Origin: Nostoc sp. FACHB-110
GTDB taxonomy: Bacteria > Cyanobacteriota > Cyanobacteriia > Cyanobacteriales > Nostocaceae
Length of the DNA stretch: 64,000 nt
Assembly: GCF_014697425.1 (NCBI RefSeq)
Contig: NZ_JACJRU010000007.1
Coordinates: 62,001-126,000 of the forward strand
Direction: 5' to 3'
A program made the translations under genes and the position numbers. Within the stretch, counting starts at the first letter, position 1; every line of letters begins with the position of its first letter. Positions 23,304 through 33,364 of this stretch are shown piece by piece. The notes beneath the pieces are model-generated. The model was not told the origin of the DNA, did no database searches, and saw only the letters and a program-made list of their open reading frames with translations.

Positions 23304-24434
23304 TTAGCGTTGCAAACTACGCGGGTCAAGCGCATCGCGTAAACCATCACCAAGTAAATTAAAAGCTAAGACTGTGAGAATAATCAATACGGCTGGCGGC
23401 CAGATTAACCAAGGTTGTAGCACTAAAATCGAAGCATTGCTGGCCAGAGAAAGCATATTGCCCCATGAAGGATCTGGCTGTTGAATTCCTAACCCAATTA
23501 AACTTAATACAGCTTCTGAACCGATAAAACTCGGAACTGCCAAAGTTGCGGAAATAATTACGTATGTGGCTGTTTGAGGCAAAACATGACGGAGAATGAT
23601 GTAGAGTGGTTTGCCTCCCATTGCTCTAGCCGCTTGGACAAATTCTCGCTCTTTAATTGAGAGTACCTGTCCGCGAATAACCCTGGCTAAACTTGCCCAA
23701 CTAATTATCGAAGTAATGACGACAATCAACAAAAATCGCTGAGTACTACTTAAACCAGGTGGTAAGACTGCTCCCAATGTCACCAACAGATAAATACTTG
23801 GGAAAGTCATTAAAACTTCGGCTAGTCGCATGATGAAACTATCTAACCAACCACCAAAATAGCCAGAAATTCCACCTAACAGCAAGCCAAACGGAAAGGT
23901 AAAAATTACGCCGATAATTCCGATAAACAAACTAATGCGGCCACCATGCAGTAAGCGACTAAATTGGTCGCGTCCTTGGTCATCAGTACCGAGAATGTTG
24001 AATTTCGCCTCGTTATCTGCGCCGAACAAATGCCACTTGAGAGGAATTCCGGGAATAACTGTGACTTCATCCCATTTAGGCGGTAGAGGTAAACTTAACT
24101 GAAATAAATTATATTCCGGGCCGTTGACAAATAAGCGCAAAGCAGAAGGCTTGTTAAAGTCTACATTTAATTGGCGATCGCCTGTTTGAATGTCAGTTTG
24201 TCCTTGAGTTGTCGGATAAATATGTGGGCCAATAAACTTGTTGGTTGACCGCGAAACTAAATAAATCCGAGTTGGTGGTAGCAGTGAACCATTTGCCTGT
24301 GAAGCATAAGGGTCATAAGGAGCAACAAAATCCGCTGCAATCACTGTTAAATAGAAAATTAACAGCAAAATCGCTCCAAATCGTGCCAAAGGATTTTTCT
24401 GGAGTCTTTGCCACCAATTCATAGTTTTAGTCAA
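23304..24434 (-). CDS. ABC transporter permease, dipeptide/oligopeptide (DppC/OppC) family
   Basis: A 376-residue membrane protein. The N-terminal helix is RFGAILLLIFYLTVIAADFVAPYDPYA, as in OppC; a long external segment follows, then five more helices. The coupling EAA loop reads EFVQAARAMGGKPLYIILRHVLP. It would form the channel with a DppB-type partner plus ATPase and binding protein, none of which is nearby. Scattered transporter genes are common in cyanobacteria. The exact substrate is not determinable. Confidence 0.88.
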   Translation of the reverse strand: MTKTMNWWQRLQKNPLARFGAILLLIFYLTVIAADFVAPYDPYASQANGSLLPPTRIYLVSRSTNKFIGPHIYPTTQGQTDIQTGDRQLNVDFNKPSALRLFVNGPEYNLFQLSLPLPPKWDEVTVIPGIPLKWHLFGADNEAKFNILGTDDQGRDQFSRLLHGGRISLFIGIIGVIFTFPFGLLLGGISGYFGGWLDSFIMRLAEVLMTFPSIYLLVTLGAVLPPGLSSTQRFLLIVVITSIISWASLARVIRGQVLSIKEREFVQAARAMGGKPLYIILRHVLPQTATYVIISATLAVPSFIGSEAVLSLIGLGIQQPDPSWGNMLSLASNASILVLQPWLIWPPAVLIILTVLAFNLLGDGLRDALDPRSLQR

Positions 24435-24490
24435 GAGTCAAGGGTCAATAGTCAATAGTCAATGGTTAAGAGTTAATAGTCAAGAGTTAA
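24426..24490. repeat. STRR array (GTCAATA / GTCAAGA)
   Basis: About eight degenerate heptamers of the form (A)GTCAAGA, GTCAATA and GTTAAGA lie directly upstream of the ABC permease start. Confidence 0.7.
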
Positions 24491-24667
24491 ATATCAAAGT
24501 TCATGACTTTCAACCTTTAACCAAGGGGGAAATAGGGAAGAGGTAACAGGTAAAGCTTGAAAGAATCAGACCCAAATCTTGCAGCTAAATTTTTTTCTGA
24601 CAAAATATCAAAGAAATTTTACTCTACTTTTCCCCATTCCCCGTTAATGTGGACTCTGGACAATTAA

Positions 24668-25543
24668 CTAAGCGTGCAATTGCTCAACTAGATATCGATG
24701 TTCTTCCTGACTTTTTTCGTGTTCCACTACAAACACATTGGAGTAAAGATTAGCAATAATTTGTTTGCCTTGTTGGGTTAGCGATAAATAACGCAGACCA
24801 TCTTTGATATAAGGATGAACTCCATTCCAGTAAAACTTGGCGTAATTTTTGCGTAAATCGGCTGGAGTTTCGTATCCTAAAACTTTGGTCATGCCCGTTT
24901 CTTCAAACTCATAGAACAATGAAGTAATTTTCTTGAGATAACGGGGGTCACTTAATTGTCCAATTAAATCAGCAGCACGGACTAAACCTGCAAAGTTAAC
25001 TGTATCTTGATGATCTTCGGCTGTGGGTACAGGAAAGCGTGTCCATTCTATATTGCTTTTAATTACATCTGCATCGATTAACTTATGACCGCCAAAACGC
25101 TCATCAATAAATAGCTTGGCTCTATCGACATGATAGGGGGTGAGACTGGCATCAGAAGCACCAGGATGCAGAGAAATCATTCTCCCGTTTTTACCTGTGG
25201 CGTATAAACCTGCTGCTTCTTGGTCTTGGCGACAAACTCCTTTGACATAACCGATATCATGACAAACCAAGGAGATGATAAAGTGCAACCAATCTTCACT
25301 AGACACACCACCTTCGCGGATGTGTTTACCTCGTAAAATTTCCTGGCCTACCAAGGTGACTAAGATAGAGTGTTCGACATTGTGATACAAGGCATCGCTA
25401 TTGGCAATATTTTCCAACGCCATACTTCCCGCCCAGGCTATGATGTCTTGATATTCATTTTTGAGACAGCCGTAGGTGCGACTGTAGCCTTCTCGAATTT
25501 GGTTGACAAAAGCATCTATTAAAATTTCAGTGGCGTTGAACAT
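24668..25543 (-). CDS. HD-domain metal-dependent phosphohydrolase
   Basis: A 291-residue protein with a metal-binding HD domain: the first histidines in ALYHNVEHSILV, the His-Asp pair in VCHDIGYVKG, and a later aspartate in LVRAADLIGQLSD. Such proteins hydrolyse nucleotides or cyclic nucleotides, but the substrate is not evident here. It is a single gene with a long AT-rich region upstream. Confidence 0.82.
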   Translation of the reverse strand: MFNATEILIDAFVNQIREGYSRTYGCLKNEYQDIIAWAGSMALENIANSDALYHNVEHSILVTLVGQEILRGKHIREGGVSSEDWLHFIISLVCHDIGYVKGVCRQDQEAAGLYATGKNGRMISLHPGASDASLTPYHVDRAKLFIDERFGGHKLIDADVIKSNIEWTRFPVPTAEDHQDTVNFAGLVRAADLIGQLSDPRYLKKITSLFYEFEETGMTKVLGYETPADLRKNYAKFYWNGVHPYIKDGLRYLSLTQQGKQIIANLYSNVFVVEHEKSQEEHRYLVEQLHA

Positions 25544-26137
25544 ATTGGGTAGCTCTGTTCAGATAAAAATATCTATTGGTATTTTCAATTGGGCAAAATC
25601 AAAATTTTGATTAGTAATCCAATGCAGACTTCTCCTTTGTAACTTATATATAAGTGTGGACGCTAGCTGCTTTGAACTCTTGCTCAGATAATTAAATAGG
25701 CTGTGCTTTGTTAGTTGTTAGCTGGAAGTCTTGAGAATCACCATATTCTCATGTTCATCAGTATTTCATACGAATGCTATGAGTGGCGGTGATCTGAATA
25801 CAAAAGCTATGTGACTCTAATTAAGCTGTGTGAACTTCAAAATAACGGTCAAATCAAGCTTAGGAAACTATCAGGGAAAAAGTTTGGTTTTTTGAGCGGG
25901 AATTTAGCAAACTCACTTACCAGTAAGCGAAAATTAACTGACTCATAAATTCGGTATAATTACTGTTTTTTATTTTAAGTAATGATAAAAAACATGACCT
26001 ATGTCATGGTTATCATAATGGGGATTATTACAGTCAAAATTGGAGACAAATGCCAAATTTAATATATGGTAATGAGTCTCAGAATTTCTTAAAAATACTT
26101 ACAGATTTGTGGATTTCCAGAAGTAGAGGTGCAGAGA
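25544..26137. other. Divergent intergenic region upstream of RND efflux genes
   Basis: No gene is seen in about 590 bases. It separates the divergent HD gene and the efflux operon and presumably contains both promoters. catgacctatgtcatg near 25994 is a perfect palindrome (catgac-ctat-gtcatg) that could be an operator for the efflux genes. Confidence 0.45.
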
Positions 26138-27604
26138 GTGAAAGATGAAAGTATTCCAGAACAACAGCTAGAGCCTGGGGCGAAAGTCTATCAAGACAAT
26201 TTATCTCAGCCAGCGAAACAGAAGCAAAAACCGTCTTGGCTGATGCCCCTAGGAATTGGTACTGGTTTAGGAATTGCGATCGCTTTGGGTGGTATAGGTG
26301 TAGTTAGTCAACTCCCAGTCTCGCAGCCAAAAGCAGTGGCAAATAAAGCTACAACTAAACCGAACCCGGTAATGACAGTCACGGTTGCTACGGTAGAGAC
26401 TACGCGTGTAGTTCGCAGTCTCAATACTACAGGGACAATTGCAGCCCGTGATTTAATTCCCGTTCTGCCCCAGGTGAATGGTTTACAAATCAAAATTATT
26501 CCTGAAGATATTAAAGAAGGAGCCTATGTCAAACAAGGTCAAGTCTTAGCTATCTTAGATAATTCAATGCTGCAAGCCCAATTTAGCGAAGCGAGAGCGG
26601 AGGTGGAATCTCGACAAGCTGATGTTGGCTCTCGACAGGCAAATATGCGATCGCAGCAAGCAAATGTCTTGTCATATCAAGCAGTAGTACAGCAAAGAAA
26701 GGCAGATTTAGCCCAAGCCAAAGCGAAATTAGAAGAAGCCGCCAAGAATTTTCAACGTTATCAAAAATTAGCCACCGCCGGAGCTATTAGCCAGCAAGAA
26801 CTCGATGCACGTTCCTACACTCTGAGAACTGCGGCGGCGGCTGTTACTGTTGCCCAAGAAAATATTCGCAGTGCGCAAGCCAATGTCTTGAGCGTTCAGG
26901 CTGATACCGGTGGTGCTTTAGCCAATATCTACAAAGCCAAAGCTGATGTGCAAAGTAGTATCGCTAGGATTAGACAACTACAAACTCAGTTAAAGCAAAC
27001 AGTGATTCGCGCGCCAATTTCGGGCGTAATTGCCGAGAAGCTAGCCAGAGTTGGAGACGTGACAGGTATACCGCCCCAAACGCAAGTGGGAACTATTGTG
27101 GGTGGGACGCAAAAACTATTTTCGATTATTCGTGGCGGTAAATTAGAACTGCAAGCGCAAGTGCCAGAAATCCAACTTGCACAGGTAGAAATAGGCGCGC
27201 CTGTGCAAATCGCCTCTGATATTGATCAACGGGTGCAGTTGCCAGGCAGAGTCAGAGAAATCCAACCGATAGTTAATGATAAGCGCCGAGAAGCCACCGT
27301 CAAAATTGACCTGCCCCTGACAGACTTACTGAGGCCTGGTATGTTTGCCCGGGCCGCAATCACCACAAATACATCACTCACAATGGCAGTACCGCAAAAA
27401 GCAGTCCAATCACAACCAGATGGCAGTGTAATTTTATTTACTTTATCCCCAGATGACATAGTTAGCCGTCAAAAAGTTGAAGTAGGAGAACCCATTAATA
27501 CTGATTTAGTCGAAATTAAGAACGGCGTGCAATTAGGAGATCGCGTTGTTGTTGATGGTGCAGGCTATCTCAAAGATGGCGATAGGGTAAGAGTTAAAAG
27601 TTAA
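26138..27604 (+). CDS. RND efflux periplasmic adaptor (MFP)
   Basis: A membrane-fusion protein of about 488 residues. A membrane anchor helix lies near residues 37-60 (LMPLGIGTGLGIAIALGGIGVVSQL). A lipoyl-like half motif (ARDLIPVLPQVNGLQI), a long alanine/glutamine-rich coiled-coil hairpin (about 150-290), the second lipoyl half (TVIRAPISGVIAEKLARVGD) and beta-barrel/MP domains follow. The open frame can start at GTG 26129, but GTG 26138 has AGAGG eight bases before it. It forms a tripartite pump with the RND permease downstream and an outer-membrane channel encoded elsewhere. Confidence 0.92.
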   Translation: MKDESIPEQQLEPGAKVYQDNLSQPAKQKQKPSWLMPLGIGTGLGIAIALGGIGVVSQLPVSQPKAVANKATTKPNPVMTVTVATVETTRVVRSLNTTGTIAARDLIPVLPQVNGLQIKIIPEDIKEGAYVKQGQVLAILDNSMLQAQFSEARAEVESRQADVGSRQANMRSQQANVLSYQAVVQQRKADLAQAKAKLEEAAKNFQRYQKLATAGAISQQELDARSYTLRTAAAAVTVAQENIRSAQANVLSVQADTGGALANIYKAKADVQSSIARIRQLQTQLKQTVIRAPISGVIAEKLARVGDVTGIPPQTQVGTIVGGTQKLFSIIRGGKLELQAQVPEIQLAQVEIGAPVQIASDIDQRVQLPGRVREIQPIVNDKRREATVKIDLPLTDLLRPGMFARAAITTNTSLTMAVPQKAVQSQPDGSVILFTLSPDDIVSRQKVEVGEPINTDLVEIKNGVQLGDRVVVDGAGYLKDGDRVRVKS

Positions 27605-27663
27605 GAGTCATTTGTCCAGCAGGCAAAAGGAGGAAATTTCACACTTCATCCGACCCTTTGGGA

Positions 27664-27731
27664 AGCCGCGCAAAGCGCGTCTACACACTTCATACTTCAT
27701 ACTTCATACTTCACACTTCACACTTCCTCAA
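27664..27731. repeat. STRR array (ACTTCAT/ACTTCAC) before the RND permease
   Basis: About seven ACTTCAT/ACTTCAC heptamers end directly at the permease start and keep an upstream frame open, so the 120 bases before the ATG at 27732 look coding but are repeat sequence. Confidence 0.8.
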
Positions 27732-30700
27732 ATGTCTTTTAATATCTCGGCTTGGTCAATCAAAAAACCTGTACCCACAATAGTTTTATTTTTAATTTTG
27801 ACTGTTGTTGGTTGGTTCTCGTTTATTTCTTTGGGCATTGACACCAACCCTAATATTGATGTGCCGGCGGTTTCTGTGACAGTCACCCAAGCAGGTGCAG
27901 GGCCAGCCGAACTGGAATCGCAAGTGACGAAGAAAATTGAAGATGCCGTCGCTGGGTTGGGCAACATTGATAATATGATTTCTACTGTTGTTGATGGTAA
28001 ATCGACGACAACGATTAATTTTGTTTTAGGGACAAATACTGACCGTGCTACTAATGATGTGCGAAATGCGATCGCCCAAATTCGCCAAAGTTTGCCTCAA
28101 GATGTTAACGACCCAGTGGTGCAACGCCTAGAATTTGCTGGCGGCCCCATCATCTTTTATGCAGTTAAATCAGATCAGCGTTCTGTAGAAGAACTCAGCA
28201 ATATCGTAGACCAAACTATCAGCCGCGCCTTGTTAGCAGTTAAAGGTGTGGCCCAAGTTAAACGTATCGGTGGTGTTGACCGGGAAATTCGGATTAATCT
28301 TGACCCATCGCGCTTAGAATCTTTGGGCATTACCGCTACCCAAGTCAACGACCAAATCCGCGCTTTGAATATCAACTTACCAGGGGGACGCGCCGAAGTC
28401 GGGGGTAGTGAACAAAGTATCCGCACCCTTGGCAGTGCGCCGAGTGTGGCGGCGTTGCAAGCCTATGAAATTATTCTACCTGGTGGTGGTTCTGTACCGT
28501 TATCCAGCTTGGGAACTGTCGAAGATAAATTTGCTGATGTACGTCAAGCTGCGCGCTTGAATAATCAGCCTGTGGTTGCTTTTCAGGTGTTGCGTAGCAC
28601 TGGCAGTGTGGTTGTGACTGTCGAAGAAGGTGTGAAAGCCGCAGTCGCCCAACTCCAAAAAACTTTGCCGCCCGATGTCAAAGTAGAGTTAATTTTTACT
28701 AGAGCCGATATTATCCGCCAATCTTATCAAAGTACGATTGATGATTTGATTTTAGCTTCGTTATTGGCAGTCATTGTCATTTTACTGTTTTTAAAGAACT
28801 GGCGAGCTACTTTAATTACTGCGGTGGCTTTGCCTTTATCGATGATTCCCACTTTTGCAGTGCAGCAAGCTTTGGGCTACACCCTCAACAACATGACTTT
28901 ATTGGCCTTAGCTTTAGCTGTGGGCAACTTGGTAGATGATGCCGTGGTGGAAATTGAAAATATGGAACGCCATATGGCAATGGGGAAAACCCCTTGGCAA
29001 GCGGCGTTTGACTCCTCCGATGAGGTGGGGTTAGCAGTGATGGCGAGTTCGGCAACGATTATCGCTGTATTTCTCCCGGTAGCATTTATGGGTGGCGTTC
29101 CGGGGCAGTTCTTTCAACCCTTTGGCGTGACTGTTGCCGTGTCTACTATTTTCTCCACAATGGTAGCGCGGATGATTACACCAATGATGGGGGCGTATCT
29201 ATTAAAAGAACCAGCCCAACCCAGTGCAGTACAGGCGAAGACCAGATTGGGTAAGTTATTTTATCGCTCATCAAAAGTTAACCAGCCAAAACAACAGTTT
29301 CAGCCTTACAAATTATTATTACAAACAGCATTACGCCATAAGTTAACCACACTAGCGATCGCAATGGCTTTTTTCATGGCCAGTTTGATGTTAGTTCCCT
29401 TGATTCCCAAGGGTTTTGTTGATGATGGTGACTTTGGCATTTCTAATGTTTCGGTTGAAGTTCCCCCGGGTTCGACATTGGCAGATGTCAATAAAGTAGT
29501 CACCCAAGCAACTGACATCATCAAACAAAACCCAATTGTCGAAAAGATATTAGCCACCGAAGAGATAAATTCAGCCACTTTATCAATTCAACTCAAGCCC
29601 AAAGAAGAACGCAGTATATCGCAAAAACAATTTGAAGAACAAATTCGCCCCCTATTTCAAGAAATCCCAGGGGCCAGAATTAGCTTTCAAAGCCAGGGGC
29701 CGGGAGATAGCCGTAAAGGATTATCTATAGTGTTGCGGAGTGAAAATCCCGAAGCTTTAACTCAAGCCGCCAATGATTTAGAAAAACAAATGCGTAACAT
29801 TCCTGGACTAGTAGAAGTGTCGTCTACTGCTAGTTTAGTTAAACCAGAGATTTTAGTCATACCTAAGCCCCAACGCGCCGCCGATTTAGGGGTAACAGTG
29901 CAAGCGATCGCCCGGACAGCTTCTTTAGCTACCATTGGTGATAATGATGCTAGCTTGGCTAAGTTTAACTTGAGCGATCGGCAAATTCCGATTCGCGTGC
30001 AAATTGACCCGACAGCCCGTGCAGACATAAATAATATCAAAAATTTGCAAGTTCCCAGCCAAAACGGTAATTTAGTGCCTCTGGTGGCTGTTGCAGATAT
30101 CCGCTTTGGCAGCGGCCCTGCAACTATCAACCGCTACGATCGTGCCCGTCAAGTTGCGGTTGAAGCCAACTTGCAAGGTATATCCCTGGGAGAAGCAGTT
30201 AAAGCCGTCAATGAACTACCAGCAATGCAAAACTTACCACCCGGTGTTGCCCAACAAGCTTCCGGTAGTGCCAAAATTATGCAAGATATATTTAGTCGGT
30301 TTGGCGGTGCGTTAGCCCTAGCCGTCATGTGCATCTATGCGATTCTTGTCCTGCTATATAACAACTTCTTGCATCCTCTATCAATCATGGCCGCCCTGCC
30401 TTTTTGTTTAGGTGGTGCATTGGTCGCCTTAATGGTTGCCCAAAAACCTCTGGGAATTTACGCATTGATTGGTATCGTTTTATTATTGGGGATTGTCACC
30501 AAAAACTCAATTTTGTTGGTAGATTACACAATCATCAATATTCAAGAAGGTAAAAACCAACGCCAAGCCCTAATAGAAGCGGGTGTATCTCGCCTACGTC
30601 CAATTATGATGACTTCCTTAGCGACAATTGCAGGTACTCTTCCCCTTGCCTTGGGTATTGGTGCAGGTTCTGAAGTACGTCAACCAATGGGAATTGCTAT

Positions 30701-30902
30701 TATGGGCGGCTTTACAACTTCAACATTGCTGACTTTGGTAGTAGTCCCAGTGATCTTTAGCTACATTGATAACTTCCAGAATTGGATGTTGAACACACTG
30801 CGTTATGGCTTAGGTAAAAAACCACACCCGCCTGCTGATGAAAAAGAGGTTAGGGAGGAGCGATCGCAAAACAACACCTCTGTCTCGGAAATCCAAAACT
30901 AA
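27732..30902 (+). CDS. RND efflux permease (AcrB/HAE family)
   Basis: A 1056-residue inner-membrane proton-drug antiporter from ATG 27732 (MSFNISAWSIKKPVPTIVLF). Two six-helix halves each carry a large periplasmic porter domain, from internal duplication. The proton-relay aspartate pair lies in GNLVDDAVVEIENMERH, and the matching half has GIVTKNSILLVDYTI. The frame is open to 27612, but the added 40 residues are translated STRR and lack a hydrophobic or conserved start. It is cotranscribed with the adaptor gene; the substrate is unknown. Confidence 0.94.
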   Translation: MSFNISAWSIKKPVPTIVLFLILTVVGWFSFISLGIDTNPNIDVPAVSVTVTQAGAGPAELESQVTKKIEDAVAGLGNIDNMISTVVDGKSTTTINFVLGTNTDRATNDVRNAIAQIRQSLPQDVNDPVVQRLEFAGGPIIFYAVKSDQRSVEELSNIVDQTISRALLAVKGVAQVKRIGGVDREIRINLDPSRLESLGITATQVNDQIRALNINLPGGRAEVGGSEQSIRTLGSAPSVAALQAYEIILPGGGSVPLSSLGTVEDKFADVRQAARLNNQPVVAFQVLRSTGSVVVTVEEGVKAAVAQLQKTLPPDVKVELIFTRADIIRQSYQSTIDDLILASLLAVIVILLFLKNWRATLITAVALPLSMIPTFAVQQALGYTLNNMTLLALALAVGNLVDDAVVEIENMERHMAMGKTPWQAAFDSSDEVGLAVMASSATIIAVFLPVAFMGGVPGQFFQPFGVTVAVSTIFSTMVARMITPMMGAYLLKEPAQPSAVQAKTRLGKLFYRSSKVNQPKQQFQPYKLLLQTALRHKLTTLAIAMAFFMASLMLVPLIPKGFVDDGDFGISNVSVEVPPGSTLADVNKVVTQATDIIKQNPIVEKILATEEINSATLSIQLKPKEERSISQKQFEEQIRPLFQEIPGARISFQSQGPGDSRKGLSIVLRSENPEALTQAANDLEKQMRNIPGLVEVSSTASLVKPEILVIPKPQRAADLGVTVQAIARTASLATIGDNDASLAKFNLSDRQIPIRVQIDPTARADINNIKNLQVPSQNGNLVPLVAVADIRFGSGPATINRYDRARQVAVEANLQGISLGEAVKAVNELPAMQNLPPGVAQQASGSAKIMQDIFSRFGGALALAVMCIYAILVLLYNNFLHPLSIMAALPFCLGGALVALMVAQKPLGIYALIGIVLLLGIVTKNSILLVDYTIINIQEGKNQRQALIEAGVSRLRPIMMTSLATIAGTLPLALGIGAGSEVRQPMGIAIMGGFTTSTLLTLVVVPVIFSYIDNFQNWMLNTLRYGLGKKPHPPADEKEVREERSQNNTSVSEIQN

Positions 30903-30954
30903 TCAATTATGGTATAATATGTATTAGCTTTGACTCAGTTAAAAGTTACTACTC

Positions 30955-31026
30955 GCGGGTGTAATTCAGTGGTAGAATGTCACCTTCCCAAGGTGAACGT
31001 CGTGGGTTCGAGTCCCATCGCCCGCT
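30955..31026 (+). tRNA. tRNA-Gly (anticodon CCC)
   Basis: 72 bases fold as a cloverleaf: acceptor GCGGGTG pairs with CGCCCGC (one wobble), the D-arm contains TTCAGTGGTAGAA, the anticodon stem TCACC/GGTGA holds the loop TTCCCAA (anticodon CCC), and the T-arm is GTGGGTTCGAGTCCCAT. The discriminator base is T and CCA is not encoded. A TATAAT box lies at 30913-30918. Confidence 0.96.
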
Positions 31027-31108
31027 TTTCAAAAAATCCTCTCCCCTGACCCCTTGCACCCTTGCCCCCCTGCGGCTTTAATGATAAGTCTTTAACAAGA
31101 TATGATAT

Positions 31109-31227
31109 TACGTATGAAAACGAAAAATCAAGGGTTTAGGGGTTTAGGGGTGTATGTATCCAAAACCCATTAACCCGACACCCATTAACCCAGTCTCCAC
31201 AAACAATCTTTGTGCGTAAGTCCTATT
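31109..31227 (+). repeat. Dispersed repeat, copy 2 (beside tRNA-Gly)
   Basis: Second copy of the element at 20870-20975, same orientation, with a 13-base extra block where acccattaaccc is duplicated and ggggttta is repeated. It begins 82 bases after the tRNA gene. Confidence 0.8.
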
Positions 31228-31334
31228 GGTCTTGGTTATCCACCACGAGCTATTTCGCAAAATTCGCCAAGCCTTGTCAATTCCCAAAATTCAGGCAATT
31301 CTGTTAATTCGCCACTCATCCCAACTCAATTCCG

Positions 31335-31646
31335 TTAATCCTCATCCTGTCCTAAAAACAAGCCTTCTAAATCCTGATACCCACCAACAACACGCAAAAT
31401 TTCCACACCTTCCTCAATTGGACGGTAGAAAATCAGGTAATCATTAACAGGAAAGCTACGTACATTAGGAGCTAATTCATCTCGCCTACGTCCCATACGA
31501 GGAAATTTTGCTAACCTTTCACATTTGTTGTTACTTTTGGTGAGAAGGCTTTCCGCAGCATTAAAACTAATATTGTCAGCAATGTAATCGATGATAGCCT
31601 CTATGTCTCGACTTGCTGTAACTGTAAACCTACAAATATTGCTCAT
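31335..31646 (-). CDS. ParE/RelE-family toxin
   Basis: A 103-residue protein with the ParE layout: an N-terminal helical hairpin (ASRDIEAIIDYIADNISFNAAESLLTK) followed by the strand-rich end FPRMGRRRDEL, VRSFPVNDYLIFYRPIEEGVEILRVVGG. ParE toxins poison gyrase, RelE toxins cut mRNA; sequence alone does not decide. Its ATG overlaps the upstream antitoxin stop (ATGA). Confidence 0.88.
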   Translation of the reverse strand: MSNICRFTVTASRDIEAIIDYIADNISFNAAESLLTKSNNKCERLAKFPRMGRRRDELAPNVRSFPVNDYLIFYRPIEEGVEILRVVGGYQDLEGLFLGQDED

Positions 31647-31897
31647 TGACCAGCCTGAGCGTGTTTTTGTTGCAGTTTCGCGCGTAACCGTTGAAATATC
31701 TCTTCAGCATCCACTAATTCACCCCGGTCGGCTGCTTCTATTCCAACATGAATTTCCTGCTTTAGTTCCTTAAATCTTCCCTTGTATAACTTTTCCCATT
31801 CATCAGCTTGTAATAGGTCGATGAACGCCAGTACCTCTTGTTGCTTCTCTGGTGATAATACCCGCACTTTTTCTAAAATGGCTTGCTCAATGGTCAT
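31643..31897 (-). CDS. Antitoxin partner of ParE/RelE toxin
   Basis: An 84-residue helical, acidic protein (MTIEQAILEKVRVLSPEKQQEVLAFIDLLQ). The N-terminal stretch is like DUF2281-type antitoxins common in cyanobacteria. The four-base overlap with the toxin gene supports coupled translation. Confidence 0.82.
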   Translation of the reverse strand: MTIEQAILEKVRVLSPEKQQEVLAFIDLLQADEWEKLYKGRFKELKQEIHVGIEAADRGELVDAEEIFQRLRAKLQQKHAQAGQ

Positions 31898-32403
31898 TTA
31901 ACTGCTCCCTAGAGTGAAACTCGCGCATCAATCATATTTCCTATTTCCTATTCTAAAGTTGGCATCCCCACAGAAGAACTAACAGCCTCTGCTGCTTCTT
32001 CCCTTCCAGCAATATCATCAAGGCAGTAGTATGCAACTGTGAATGTTGCAAACATTTTCTTAACCTTTTTATTCTATTACACATTAACCTAATTGTTGAG
32101 CGAGTATGTATAATGTCATAGCTGCTCATACTTGTTATCCAATTACTGATTAAACTGTGCATTACTATCAATAGAATCAAACTGCTCTTACAACGAAATT
32201 AAAAACTTATTAAACTATAACAAGAGAGTGATTAAGTTGGATTTTGTGTGTAGCTAATTTATCATACACAGAGTTGATGCAGGCTCTTTTTTTTAATAAA
32301 GGTAAAAATATCCTTAGTAAGATTGAAATTTATATATTTTAAGTAAAATAATTTACCTTGAATAATCATCAATAAAATATTTTTTGTATCCATTGTACAT
32401 ATC
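31898..32403. other. AT-rich intergenic region before the defence island
   Basis: No convincing gene is found in 506 bases. A 75-codon minus-strand frame (31953-32180) has no ribosome site and no recognisable content and is rejected. In another minus frame, MFATFTVAYYCLDDIAGREE (starting near 32055) is a 35-codon frame that could be a gene remnant. The right half is over 70% A+T by eye and probably holds the promoter of the DUF4007 gene. Confidence 0.4.
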
Positions 32404-33318
32404 ATGATTCAAATCAATCTCAACATCAAATATCTAGAAACTGCTGTTAACCCAACATTTGCTAACCATGAAACTTTTCATCCGCGTTTTGGCTGGTTGA
32501 AAAAAGGGTTTGATGCAGCCAAGAAAAATCCAGGAGTTTTCTTACAAGATGATGCACCTGTGCGTTTAGGTGTTGGTAAAAATATGGTACGTGCTATTCG
32601 TTATTGGTGTAGTGCGTTTAAACTAATTGATAAAAGTAACTCACCGACAACATTTGGCGAAAAACTTTTAGGAAATAATGGCTGGGATGCCTATTTAGAA
32701 GATCCGGCTTCATTGTGGTTATTACATTGGAATTTGTTGAAACCAACTTGTGAAGCGGCGGCTTGGTATTATATTTTTAATGTTTTTCGAGATTTAGATT
32801 TTACTAAAGAAGACATTTTGGCAGGATTACAAGACTATATAAAGAGTTTTGATAAAAGAATTGCTGATTCATCTTTTATGAAAGATATCAGTTGTATTTT
32901 AAGGATGTATGCGACACAAGATTTTATGAGAGATAATAGCCCCATAGAAGATTCGATTGATTGTCCTTTTAATGAACTGGGTTTAATTCGTCATTTTGGC
33001 AAAAGTTATCAGTTTAAAATTGGTGCGAAAGCTAATTTACCTGCATCGGTGATAGTTGCAACTTGTTTAGAGTATGCTAGTTGGGCGAATCAAGACAGCA
33101 ATACAATAACTATTCGCAAGTTACTTTATGATGAAGGTAGCCCAGGGATGGTATTTAAACTCACAGAAAGTGTTTTATTTACGGCTATTGAAAAAGTTGC
33201 AAAGGAATTTAACACGATAATTCTGGAAGATACCGCAGGTTTGATTCAGTTATCTTTACCGGAAAATCCAGAGATATTAGCTGAAGAAATTTTAGATAGA
33301 TATTATCTGAGAGAATAG
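32404..33318 (+). CDS. DUF4007 family protein
   Basis: A 304-residue soluble protein that matches DUF4007 as I remember it: ETFHPRFGWLKKGFDAA near the start, RLGVGKNMVRAIRYWCSAFKL, then LWLLHWNLLKPTCEAAAWYYIFN and a winged-helix-like C-terminus. The biochemical role is unknown. The family is often encoded with PAPS-reductase-like and cysteine desulfurase genes, as here. It opens the plus-strand island, 46 bases before the large ATPase. The A+T-rich codon use contrasts with the apc and atp genes. Confidence 0.72.
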   Translation: MIQINLNIKYLETAVNPTFANHETFHPRFGWLKKGFDAAKKNPGVFLQDDAPVRLGVGKNMVRAIRYWCSAFKLIDKSNSPTTFGEKLLGNNGWDAYLEDPASLWLLHWNLLKPTCEAAAWYYIFNVFRDLDFTKEDILAGLQDYIKSFDKRIADSSFMKDISCILRMYATQDFMRDNSPIEDSIDCPFNELGLIRHFGKSYQFKIGAKANLPASVIVATCLEYASWANQDSNTITIRKLLYDEGSPGMVFKLTESVLFTAIEKVAKEFNTIILEDTAGLIQLSLPENPEILAEEILDRYYLRE

Positions 33319-33364
33319 GATTAAAAGAAAAATTAGGATTATATCTATATATTTATTAAGAAGC

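Noticed and set aside
27612..27731. 40-residue N-terminal extension of the RND permease
   Set aside because: It consists of translated ACTTCAT repeats; RND permeases start right before the first membrane helix, as at 27732.
31953..32180. 75-codon minus frame
   Set aside because: No ribosome site, odd composition and no recognisable domain.
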